Below are positions 38,748 to 46,007 of a stretch of DNA of 46,007 bases, in pieces. The DNA comes from Candidatus Helarchaeota archaeon (GTDB taxonomy: Archaea; Asgardarchaeota; Lokiarchaeia; Helarchaeales; HEL-GB-A), in the NCBI GenBank assembly GCA_016840125.1, contig JAEOSY010000335.1, positions 1-46,007 on the forward strand, read 5' to 3'. How positions within the stretch are numbered: position 1 is the stretch's first letter; the number at the start of each line of letters is the position of its first letter. A program made the position numbers and the translations under genes. The notes under the pieces were generated by a model. That model was not told where the DNA came from, ran no database searches, and saw only the letters and a list, made by a program, of their open reading frames with translations.

Positions 38748-40313
38748 TTATTTTATCATTTCAAAATTTTCAGCTTTTGCTGTAGCAGGCGGAAGAAATT
38801 CTGCAATTTGCTTCTGGGCGTCTGGTAAACTATTCTTCGTTTTGATTCTACCTAAAGCCTGATTCAGTAATTTTTCATATTCAATATTATCTATACTTCT
38901 TGGAATTATGATTTTTTTCTGCTCAAATTGTTTTATAATATACTCCAAAATTAATTTCTTCTGAATTGTGTAAGGAATCTCAATTAAAATCACATCCTTC
39001 TGGTTGCATAAAAGACGCTTTTTTTTATCATCTCTTTTCCTCCGCTCTAAGTCTTTTTTGCATTGATGAAAAAAAGCAACGTATTCATAATGTTGGATGC
39101 CTTGATATTCAAAGGCCAATCCAAGCTCTTCATTATATCCATCCAATTCCATTTGGTTTGTACGGTCGTTAACCAACCATTTTGGTCGAGCTTTTGGAAA
39201 AGCTTTATTAAAAACAGTTTCAAAGATTTTCCGACAAAATCGTTCAGACACGCCCTCGGAGCACACAGCACACCACTGACCTCGTTTTATTTTATCTGGA
39301 GTAGCTTTCCAAGTATGTCCCTTTTTACACCGGAATTTCAATTTTGTACGGTTATTTACATAAACTTTCGACTCACATTCTCCTCCTCGTTGCTTTGCTA
39401 TCTCTTTTATCTCTTCAATAGATAATCTTCGGCGGATGCCTACTTCTTTTCGCCGGCACTTAGGGCACCACTGACCTCTTTTAATATGAGTTGGAGTAGT
39501 ATTCCAAGTATGACCTTTCTTACACCGAAACGGCAATTTTGTACGATCATTTATGTATTCAGTTGCCGTACATTCGCCTCCACGTTGCCTAGCGATCTCT
39601 TGCAGCTCCCCCAATGATGCTTTCAACTTGTTGCCAGCAGCAGTATGTCCGCATTTCGGACACCACCGACCTTTTTTTATATTACTTGGAGTGGCGTTCC
39701 AGAAATGCCCCTTTTCACATCGAAAGGGCAATTTCGTACGGTTGTTAACGTATTTGGTTGCCTCACATTTACCACCAGGATGGTGCTGCGTCACGTAGTC
39801 GTTTAGTTCATTGATTGATGATCTCAACTTGCTACCACCTTCTTTGTGTCTGCACTTAGGACACCAGTGACCGGTTTTTATATTACTTGGGAGAGCCTTC
39901 CAAGCATGACCTTCTTTGCACTTGAACTGTAGTTTCGTTGTAGCATTAATATATTCAATCGCTTCGCATATCCCCCCCCATTTTTCTGCGATTTTTTGCA
40001 TTTCTCTGAGTTTTATTGTAGGAATCTGTTGTTCGTAAATTTCACAATATTCAATTAATCTATTTTTTTCAATCTCAGTGCGTGACGCATGTTTCTGAAT
40101 CCAATTAATGAATTTTTTTGAAATTTTAATACCATATTCAATTTTCTTTTTAGTTTGATTTGTGTATTCGTTCATCATTTCTTGAAATTTGGTATTTAAC
40201 ACTCTCATTTGTTTCTTGATGGAGTTTTTTGAGGATTGAGTTATCAAAACACTCCTTTTTTTATTAAAAACATCACCATTTGAGCTTAATGAATGGGATT
40301 TTAGGAGTGTCAT
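38748..40313 (-). CDS. Zinc-ribbon-repeat protein with C-terminal Vsr/PD-(D/E)XK-like nuclease
   Basis: A 521-residue protein. The N-terminal 100 residues are helical. Four repeats follow (about 102-154, 168-221, 234-286, 300-351), each with GGxC, FxCxxGHxW, PxxIKxGxWCPxC: four cysteines per repeat as a zinc ribbon. At 356-450 comes an endonuclease-like domain: MELDGYNEELGLAFEYQGIQ (D391, E402 and Q404), a lysine-rich helix (KRDDKKKRLL), and DVILIEIPYT, the pattern seen in Vsr/DUF559-like enzymes (FEYxGxQHY). Such repeat-nuclease genes occur in mobile or viral settings; it may be a DNA-targeting selfish element or a defence effector. Start ATG 40313. A decayed copy of one repeat lies at 31099. 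Confidence 0.75.
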   Translation of the reverse strand: MTLLKSHSLSSNGDVFNKKRSVLITQSSKNSIKKQMRVLNTKFQEMMNEYTNQTKKKIEYGIKISKKFINWIQKHASRTEIEKNRLIEYCEIYEQQIPTIKLREMQKIAEKWGGICEAIEYINATTKLQFKCKEGHAWKALPSNIKTGHWCPKCRHKEGGSKLRSSINELNDYVTQHHPGGKCEATKYVNNRTKLPFRCEKGHFWNATPSNIKKGRWCPKCGHTAAGNKLKASLGELQEIARQRGGECTATEYINDRTKLPFRCKKGHTWNTTPTHIKRGQWCPKCRRKEVGIRRRLSIEEIKEIAKQRGGECESKVYVNNRTKLKFRCKKGHTWKATPDKIKRGQWCAVCSEGVSERFCRKIFETVFNKAFPKARPKWLVNDRTNQMELDGYNEELGLAFEYQGIQHYEYVAFFHQCKKDLERRKRDDKKKRLLCNQKDVILIEIPYTIQKKLILEYIIKQFEQKKIIIPRSIDNIEYEKLLNQALGRIKTKNSLPDAQKQIAEFLPPATAKAENFEMIK

Positions 40314-40485
40314 CTTAAAAAGCCTTTATTTTTTCACTTAATGATCTTTAATAGAATCTGTAAATAAGTTAGGAGGGAGTGTTTGCTAAGTGATTAAATA
40401 AAATTTTTCGACTTTTAATAGAGTATAATTGCTTATATCACATATCAAGTCATATAGTTCTAAAATACGTATGTTTTAGAATGTT

Positions 40486-41934
40486 TTATTTATTTTTTAA
40501 ACGATAAAGGTAGTATCCATAGAGTTCTTTAAGTGCTTTTGTAGCTTGCTCGGGCATAGAATAGATTACGAAATCATCACTCGCGAGAAGTTCGTTTTCA
40601 GTGAGGGCAACGATTATAATTGGTTTTTGATAGCGAGTCATGAGCTTCTTGATTTTTTTCAAAAAGCGGAAATCGGTTTGATTAAAGGAGTCCGCAAATG
40701 CCTCAATTTCTTGGGGATCCTCCCTGAAGAACATTTTATATTTTTCTGCGTCAAATGCTCCCCCTGTAACAATACCCATCGCAATAATCCCATCCATTCC
40801 CGCTTCATAGAGATATTCCAAGGTTTTTATATGGCTTCTTCGATTCAAAGAACCAACTAAATCTATTGGATTGTTTCTGCTCCAAAATGGAGGTAAGATC
40901 GCATCTAATTTCTGTAAGATGTCTTCTGGGAGGGGGGGAACTTTTAATCCAGCAGAAACAACATTGTCGGTAGTAATTACGCCCCAACCACCACCCCAAC
41001 TCAAAATTCCAATTTGATCACCTTTTAAGGGAGGGTGTCGGCTGAATGCTTTGGCAAAATCAATCATCTCAATAGTATTCTTAGCTTCTATAATTCCACA
41101 TTGCTTGAAAATTGCTTGGTAGAGCTCATATGACCCTGCTAATGCACCAGTATGTGAATGGGCTGCACGAGCTCCTTCTTCATACTTCCCAGCTTTGAAA
41201 ACTATAATAGGTTTCCTTTTTGAAACCTCTTTTGTAACCTGAAAAAATCTTCTTTGGTCTCTAATTCCCTCGATGTAGCAAAGGATCACATCCGTTTCCG
41301 AATCTTGTCCAAAGTACTCAATATAATCCTCAGTACGGAGAATGAGTTCATTTCCACTGCTCACAAATTTCGAAAATCCAACACGTTGAGTCTCACCAAA
41401 TGCCATCATTTGGGTTCCTAAATTCCCAGATTGTGAAACAAAGGCGATATTCCCTTTTGAAGGGGCAACTGGTGGCATAAGGGCATACATATTAATCCTT
41501 GGATTACTCACACCCATGGTGTTTGGTCCAATGATATTGAGGAGGGGATATTTTTTTGCAATTGATTTAACCTTCTCCGCTAATTGTGCGCCATCAGGCC
41601 CAATTTCGCCAAATCCCGCAGCGATAAGCACTAGAGTATTAGCGTTTGCATTGCCGCATATGTCAACGAATTCAGGAGCCGAGTTTGCGGGAAGACACAG
41701 AAATACCATATCGGGTGATTCTGGAATGTCATGAATAGACGGATATGCTTTAACACCTAAAATATGAGATTGTCTGGGGTTGATGGGGTAAATTTTTCGT
41801 TGATAACCTCCAGAGACGAGGTTTGCCATAATAATTGTTCCCCATTTCATAATCGATTTGGAAGCCCCGATTACAACGATATTTTGTGGGTTAAATATTG
41901 TATCCATCGCTTGAATTTTCTCAGATTTTAACAT
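40486..41934 (-). CDS. ADP-forming acyl-CoA synthetase, alpha (CoA-binding/ligase-like) subunit
   Basis: A 482-residue subunit of the acetate/acyl-CoA ligase (ADP-forming) type, which forms ATP and acid from acyl-CoA, ADP and phosphate. CoA-binding Rossmann domain: IVVIGASKSIMKWG, then LIAAGFGE; a succinyl-CoA-ligase-like domain: NIIGPNTMGV, FVSQSGNLGTQ, and the phosphohistidine loop HSHTGALAGSYE. A further ligase-like domain: GILSWGGGWGV and NPIDLVGS. The ATP-grasp beta subunit is not encoded in the window; it may lie elsewhere or be absent. It stands 106 bases from the AOR gene on the same strand, and could turn the acid made by AOR into acyl-CoA or the reverse. Confidence 0.87.
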   Translation of the reverse strand: MLKSEKIQAMDTIFNPQNIVVIGASKSIMKWGTIIMANLVSGGYQRKIYPINPRQSHILGVKAYPSIHDIPESPDMVFLCLPANSAPEFVDICGNANANTLVLIAAGFGEIGPDGAQLAEKVKSIAKKYPLLNIIGPNTMGVSNPRINMYALMPPVAPSKGNIAFVSQSGNLGTQMMAFGETQRVGFSKFVSSGNELILRTEDYIEYFGQDSETDVILCYIEGIRDQRRFFQVTKEVSKRKPIIVFKAGKYEEGARAAHSHTGALAGSYELYQAIFKQCGIIEAKNTIEMIDFAKAFSRHPPLKGDQIGILSWGGGWGVITTDNVVSAGLKVPPLPEDILQKLDAILPPFWSRNNPIDLVGSLNRRSHIKTLEYLYEAGMDGIIAMGIVTGGAFDAEKYKMFFREDPQEIEAFADSFNQTDFRFLKKIKKLMTRYQKPIIIVALTENELLASDDFVIYSMPEQATKALKELYGYYLYRLKNK

Positions 41935-42039
41935 TGGAAGTCAATTCCTGTGAGGATGGGTGTTTCTTATATGATAATTACAAAAATAAAAGAAGGTTTT
42001 GTGTATATCCTCAAAAAAAAAATGAAAAAAAGGTAGATT

Positions 42040-43911
42040 TTAATAGAACTCTTTCGCTTCTTTTTCAAGGCCGAGTTCTTTCATACGTTCTAGGGTAGGA
42101 ACACCCCTTTCATCTAGTATATTGTATTCGTAGTATTCCTTTTTCATGGTTTCCAAGTCTGGTACAACGCCTGCGGTACTTCCTTTTTTCAATGGGGTCA
42201 TAAGGATTTTGGGGAGGGTCTCGTCCTTTGGTCTGAATCCGCAGTTGTAATTATACATTCGTTTCAACATGTTAATACGATTTGCACGGACATGCACTGA
42301 CTCATCCATTGAAACGTCTTCATCGGTTATCGCTTTGACCATCCGCATTAAGTCCGCAGATCCATAGCCTAATCCTGCAAAGTAACAGATGGTTAATGAA
42401 TTAAAAAGCACCCAAACATCTTGGAACGTGCCAGTTATTACGCCTTTCCCAATAGTATCAAATCGTCCGGTCTTATATGGGATACCTATAACAGGAAAAA
42501 TAATACCTTGATCGGTAGCAGCTGTAAAGCCAGAGCAGTGATCCGCGCCTCGAGGCGTTGTTGCATACTGAAGGCCCAGTGAAACGAAGGCACGTGGATC
42601 ATGCGCAGGAGCTTCGAGACCTTTACTTTGTACAGCATAATCAATCGCGCCTTTTCCAATCTTTTCAGCAGCAGCTTTAGTCCCTTCAGAGAGAATCGCG
42701 CCAATGCCTTCCTGTTTAGCGATCATTTCTGTTAATTTCACGATCGCTGCAGCATCACCCCATTTAAGTTCGAAGCCAACATCTTCCTTTGTTAAAATCC
42801 CATGCTCATAGAGATCAAGTGCAAAGGCAACAGTCGATCCAGTTGAGATGGTATCTAACCCATATCTGTTACAAATGTCATTACATTTGCAGATGGAACC
42901 GAGGTCATCATTCAAACAGCTTGTCCCAAAGAACGCAAGCGTTTCATATTCAGGTTGATGTCCAGTGATCCCGGCCCATGGTCCTTCCTTGACTTCAATA
43001 TGACATCCACAAGCTATAGGACAACCGTGGCATGCGTAAACTTTCTTTTTGATGGTTTTTCGAATGGTACCACCCGCAATTTTATCGGAATGTTCATTTC
43101 CACCCCAATCCTCTGCACTCCAATGCCAATTCTTAAATGGGACATCTCCCATTATCCACATAGTATTCATGAACCAAGGTGTCCCATAATTTTTCAATGA
43201 ATAGACGAGTGGATTAGTATTTAATTTTCCCATAATACTACGATTAATAGCTCTAATACTTTCGGGGTGTGCAATAGGGACCTTTTGCGTTCCTTTACAG
43301 ACGATGGCTTTAAGATTTTTTGACCCCATCACCGCACCAAGTCCGCAACGCCCTGCTGCACGTCCTCCATCGTTCATTATTGCAGCCATCTTGCTTAACT
43401 TTTCGCCAGATTGCCCAATACCTGCAAAACTAACTTTCTTATCACCTAAAACATCTTTTAATTTGTTCTCAGCTTCAATTGCATCCATACCCCAGAGATC
43501 TGAAGCATCTTTAAGCTCAATTTGCCCTTCGTTAATCCAGATATATATTGGTTTATCGGCCTTGCCTTCACAAATTACTCCGTCAAATCCGGAAGCTTTG
43601 AGCATTGGGCCCCATGTCCCACCACAATTTGCCTCACCGAACAAGCCTGTTAAGGGGCTTTTGGAAACCACCATGAAACGACCAGAACTAGGGGCAGGAG
43701 TACCAACTAATGGACCGGCGAAGAAATATATCTTGTTAGCTACGGATAGGGGATCTGTATCGCCAGGAACTTCATCATAGAGAAAGCGGGTTCCAAACCC
43801 ACTACCACCAATATAAGCTTGAGCGAAATCTATTCCCGGATTTTCAATCTTTACCGAACCATCTGAGAGATTGATTCGTGCAATTTGTTCCATGTATCCT
43901 CTTTGTGGCAT
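42040..43911 (-). CDS. Tungsten-containing aldehyde:ferredoxin oxidoreductase (AOR family)
   Basis: A 623-residue enzyme oxidising aldehydes to carboxylic acids with ferredoxin as acceptor. Features: N-terminal IGGSGFGTRFLYDEV and FAGPLVGTPAPSSGRF (pterin-binding AOR_N domain), GRCGLGAVMGSKNLKAI, and the [4Fe-4S] ligands C294, C297 and C301 in ACHGCPIACGC; the fourth cysteine is probably in LTICYFAGLG. Length is normal for the family. It begins one base after the stop of the upstream DUF362 gene with GGAGAG before the ATG, so both are one operon. The aldehyde specificity (AOR, FOR or GOR type) cannot be told. Confidence 0.92.
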   Translation of the reverse strand: MPQRGYMEQIARINLSDGSVKIENPGIDFAQAYIGGSGFGTRFLYDEVPGDTDPLSVANKIYFFAGPLVGTPAPSSGRFMVVSKSPLTGLFGEANCGGTWGPMLKASGFDGVICEGKADKPIYIWINEGQIELKDASDLWGMDAIEAENKLKDVLGDKKVSFAGIGQSGEKLSKMAAIMNDGGRAAGRCGLGAVMGSKNLKAIVCKGTQKVPIAHPESIRAINRSIMGKLNTNPLVYSLKNYGTPWFMNTMWIMGDVPFKNWHWSAEDWGGNEHSDKIAGGTIRKTIKKKVYACHGCPIACGCHIEVKEGPWAGITGHQPEYETLAFFGTSCLNDDLGSICKCNDICNRYGLDTISTGSTVAFALDLYEHGILTKEDVGFELKWGDAAAIVKLTEMIAKQEGIGAILSEGTKAAAEKIGKGAIDYAVQSKGLEAPAHDPRAFVSLGLQYATTPRGADHCSGFTAATDQGIIFPVIGIPYKTGRFDTIGKGVITGTFQDVWVLFNSLTICYFAGLGYGSADLMRMVKAITDEDVSMDESVHVRANRINMLKRMYNYNCGFRPKDETLPKILMTPLKKGSTAGVVPDLETMKKEYYEYNILDERGVPTLERMKELGLEKEAKEFY

Positions 43912-43912
43912 T

Positions 43913-45268
43913 TTATTCTCTCCTTATCCTAAGTTGTTCCATATCTATATCAATAAGACGTTTAAATCCACCATCGGCGGCTGAGGGTTCTGCTAGCAGG
44001 GACCTCTTCTTATGTAGTTTTGCCATATGAATACCTGCATAGCCAGAGTCGATAAATAAACCAAATTCGGTCATTTTTTTGGATTTTAAGGAAACTACAT
44101 TTTTCATACTATATTGGAGTTCACCCAGTCCATTTTCCACACCTGAATTAGTTTGGATATTTTCTGAAACGCCAAGGAAACTTCCACATGCACTCATTTT
44201 AGGCAATCCAGGATCAATTACATCCTTACTTTGGGCGACAGTGTTTGGCAATCCAGGACTATCCTTCACTAGATCAAGACAGCAGCGATCTATGGCGACG
44301 GGATCATTTGATGCTAAAATTCCAATATTAGGAACAAACGGCGCATCGGAATATGATATACAATCACACCAAGGAGTAATATCCATAGCAAAATTGACAT
44401 ATCCAATATGATCTTTTCCCATTAGTTTCACAAGCGCTTTCGCTGAATCTGCAATTGCGACAGATGTGACTTCAAGGTATTCTAACTGTTCAATTGAAGT
44501 AAATACTCCACATTCTAAGGTCGCAAAGGTATGTGCAGTACAACCGATACATTTAGACCTATCCCATTCAATGGTATCCTTAGTAACTTTGAGAGCTTTT
44601 TCGGGGCAGATGGCCTCACAACGCGGTGCATTTTCGCATTTTTCACCCATACAGAAAGATGGATTAAATGCAAAAGTATGAAGTCCGTATTTCGGATGTT
44701 TGCCAAGATGTAGGTTTAGTTTTCCTCTTTGGGAGGCGCAACCCACTCCTATATTCTTAATTGCACCTCCGAATGTCCCCATAGGATGCCCCTTGAAGTG
44801 AGAAAGCACAATCATGGCGTCGGCTTCTGCAAATCCTGTTGCAATATATTGTTCTTTCAAGAATAAACCTTCAGGTAGATCCACATGAATGTCATCAGTT
44901 CCAAAACCGTCGGCAATTACAATTGGCGCCCCTACACTCGCCATAGTAAACCCGTTTCGTGCGACAGTTTTTAAATGATCAATTGGGTTTGTTCTGGCAG
45001 CCCATGGATGATATGGTAATGTGCAAGTATCAGTAACAAATGGAATTCCACCTAATTGTTTAATCCAATTTACAACGGCACGGACATAAACTGGACGTAT
45101 ATATTGCGTATTATTGTATTCACCCATATGTAACTTCACGGCAACGTAATCCCCAGGCTCAAAGAGCTGGTTAAACTTCGCCTTATCTAATAACGCAATG
45201 GTTTTTGCTACCATTGATTGGTTATTATGTAAGGCTCTCGGATCCGTAAAAAAAACAGTTGCAGTCAT
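43913..45268 (-). CDS. DUF362 protein with ferredoxin-like iron-sulfur domain
   Basis: A 451-residue protein. The N-terminal DUF362 domain has YVAVKLHMGEYNN, PFVTDTCTLPY, GFGTDDIHVDLPEG and AIKNIGVGCASQRGK. A ferredoxin-like insert at about 205-250 holds FCMGEKCENAPRCEAICPEKAL and CIGCTAH, giving most ligands of a two-cluster ferredoxin. DUF362 proteins are of unknown function and often sit near oxidoreductases. It is the first gene of an operon with AOR (one-base gap), so it may be the electron-transfer partner or a maturation factor. Start is ATG 45268. Confidence 0.82.
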   Translation of the reverse strand: MTATVFFTDPRALHNNQSMVAKTIALLDKAKFNQLFEPGDYVAVKLHMGEYNNTQYIRPVYVRAVVNWIKQLGGIPFVTDTCTLPYHPWAARTNPIDHLKTVARNGFTMASVGAPIVIADGFGTDDIHVDLPEGLFLKEQYIATGFAEADAMIVLSHFKGHPMGTFGGAIKNIGVGCASQRGKLNLHLGKHPKYGLHTFAFNPSFCMGEKCENAPRCEAICPEKALKVTKDTIEWDRSKCIGCTAHTFATLECGVFTSIEQLEYLEVTSVAIADSAKALVKLMGKDHIGYVNFAMDITPWCDCISYSDAPFVPNIGILASNDPVAIDRCCLDLVKDSPGLPNTVAQSKDVIDPGLPKMSACGSFLGVSENIQTNSGVENGLGELQYSMKNVVSLKSKKMTEFGLFIDSGYAGIHMAKLHKKRSLLAEPSAADGGFKRLIDIDMEQLRIRRE

Positions 45269-45509
45269 TTTTTTTCATTCCTATTCATTAATTCTCTTCT
45301 TTAATTCACAAATTATGTTTTGATTAATATTTCATGTATTTAATTATTAGAATTTGCGGGTTGAACTATTGCAAATCACCTTTTAATTTTATTTTTTAGA
45401 GTCCAAAGATATTTTTTCAGACCTGTTCTTATGAAATATTTTAAAAAAAATGAAAAGGAGCTAACGAAAAGAAAAGGTTCAAACAGTAAATGGGTTAATT
45501 TTCTCAAAA

Positions 45510-46007
45510 TTACTTCGAATATTGCTTATTTTTAATGAGAAAGACCTTTAACCAAGCGTCACGCTGAGGACCTGAGGGTTTCTCTAGTATTCTATTTAGC
45601 GCATCTTCTTTTTGTTTATCGGACATGTAGGGTAATTTTTCATTGATGATTTCCATGATAACTTCCCTTTCATCACGTACAACAGTTGGAATAATTCCGG
45701 AATCAAGCGCAGAGCCTTGTTCCGCACGACGTTGCCCAATTAAAGATCCAGCTAAATTTTTTAGCTGTTGTAATTTCTGTGCCATTGTCTGTGATGGGGG
45801 AGTTTGAGAAGGTGTTGAGGAAGATGGGGGCGCAGGACTGGGATAATAAGGAGTCTCGGGGGTGTGATACTCCACTGAAGGGGGTGATGGAGTTGGAGGA
45901 GTTGAATAGCTAGGAGAATGTTCTGGAGGGGGGATAATAGAAGGTTCAGAAGGGTATAGAGTAGCGGGTTCTGGAGGGTAAAGGGTGGGGGGATTCGGAG
46001 TATAGGT
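45510..46007 (-). CDS. Proline-rich protein with helical C-terminus, 5' end beyond the window
   Basis: An internal GTG (45875) would give 121 residues, but the frame stays open for 44 more codons to the window edge, so the gene is partial. The extra part is proline-rich and repetitive (TLYPPEPATLYPSEPS), followed by PSYSTPPTPSPPS and then the linker PPSSSTPSQTPPSQT. The C-terminal 90 residues are helical (KLQQLKNLAGSLIGQRRAE, EREVIMEIINEKLPYMSDKQ). The proline-rich region may bind SH3/WW-type or profilin-like partners in an Asgard cell; this is inference. No family is recognised. Confidence 0.6.
   Translation of the reverse strand, partial: TYTPNPPTLYPPEPATLYPSEPSIIPPPEHSPSYSTPPTPSPPSVEYHTPETPYYPSPAPPSSSTPSQTPPSQTMAQKLQQLKNLAGSLIGQRRAEQGSALDSGIIPTVVRDEREVIMEIINEKLPYMSDKQKEDALNRILEKPSGPQRDAWLKVFLIKNKQYSK

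Noticed and set aside
43304..43780. A 158-codon plus-strand frame opposite the AOR gene
   Set aside because: Antisense shadow of a strongly conserved AOR domain; no start signal and no recognisable domain.
45431..45535. A 34-codon plus-strand frame (MKYFKKNEKELTKRKGSN...)
   Set aside because: It overlaps the end of the proline-rich gene on the other strand and has no clear ribosome binding site or recognised product.

Overview
The window is most likely a chromosomal piece of an Asgard (Promethearchaeota) archaeon. Archaeal traits are TATA-box promoters just upstream of start codons, the archaeal aromatic-pathway enzyme ADH synthase, a CofE-family ligase, a tungsten aldehyde:ferredoxin oxidoreductase and an ADP-forming acyl-CoA synthetase subunit. 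Eukaryote-like traits are a Rag/Gtr-type GTPase with an HKxD motif, a ubiquitin-conjugating (E2) domain with HPN and ICLD motifs fused to a STAND NTPase, a TMEM62-like phosphoesterase, a probable RWD/UEV-like protein and a degenerate Ras-like protein. The lineage within Asgard cannot be decided here. I found no rRNA, tRNA, CRISPR array or complete insertion sequence.

Layout. 1-5.3 kb: a partial gene, zinc-ribbon and cysteine-cluster proteins, a DUF2085 membrane protein, an AAA ATPase ending in a zinc ribbon, and ADH synthase. 5.4-9.6 kb: the Rag-like GTPase followed by the NTPase-coiled-coil-E2 fusion, the most striking locus. 9.6-14.2 kb: a three-gene minus-strand operon (two membrane proteins and the phosphoesterase), small proteins, and 5-formyl-tetrahydrofolate cyclo-ligase. 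14.3-15.9 kb: PurH. 16-24.2 kb: five tandem paralogues of a membrane protein with two left-handed beta-helix (hexapeptide) domains. 24.4-31 kb: small membrane proteins, a dihydropteroate synthase/CofE-family pair, the RWD-like protein, a 43-residue peptide behind a promoter carrying TGCGCA palindromes, and a duplicated membrane-protein pair. 31-38.7 kb: a decayed zinc-ribbon repeat, a radical SAM protein, another hexapeptide transferase, an MFS transporter, a pseudo-GTPase, and a PLP decarboxylase plus glycosyltransferase pair. 38.7-46 kb: a zinc-ribbon-repeat nuclease, the ADP-forming acyl-CoA synthetase subunit, the DUF362/AOR operon, and a proline-rich partial gene.

How the genes work together. 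Dihydropteroate synthase, the CofE-family ligase, formyl-tetrahydrofolate cyclo-ligase and PurH form a coherent folate-dependent one-carbon set. DUF362 protein, AOR and the acyl-CoA synthetase subunit suggest aldehyde oxidation through ferredoxin with acid/acyl-CoA conversion. The beta-helix proteins, glycosyltransferase and PLP decarboxylase suggest cell-envelope or secondary-metabolite chemistry. The GTPase and NTPase-E2 genes look like a nutrient- or damage-sensing module linked to ubiquitin-type conjugation; this last point is inference.
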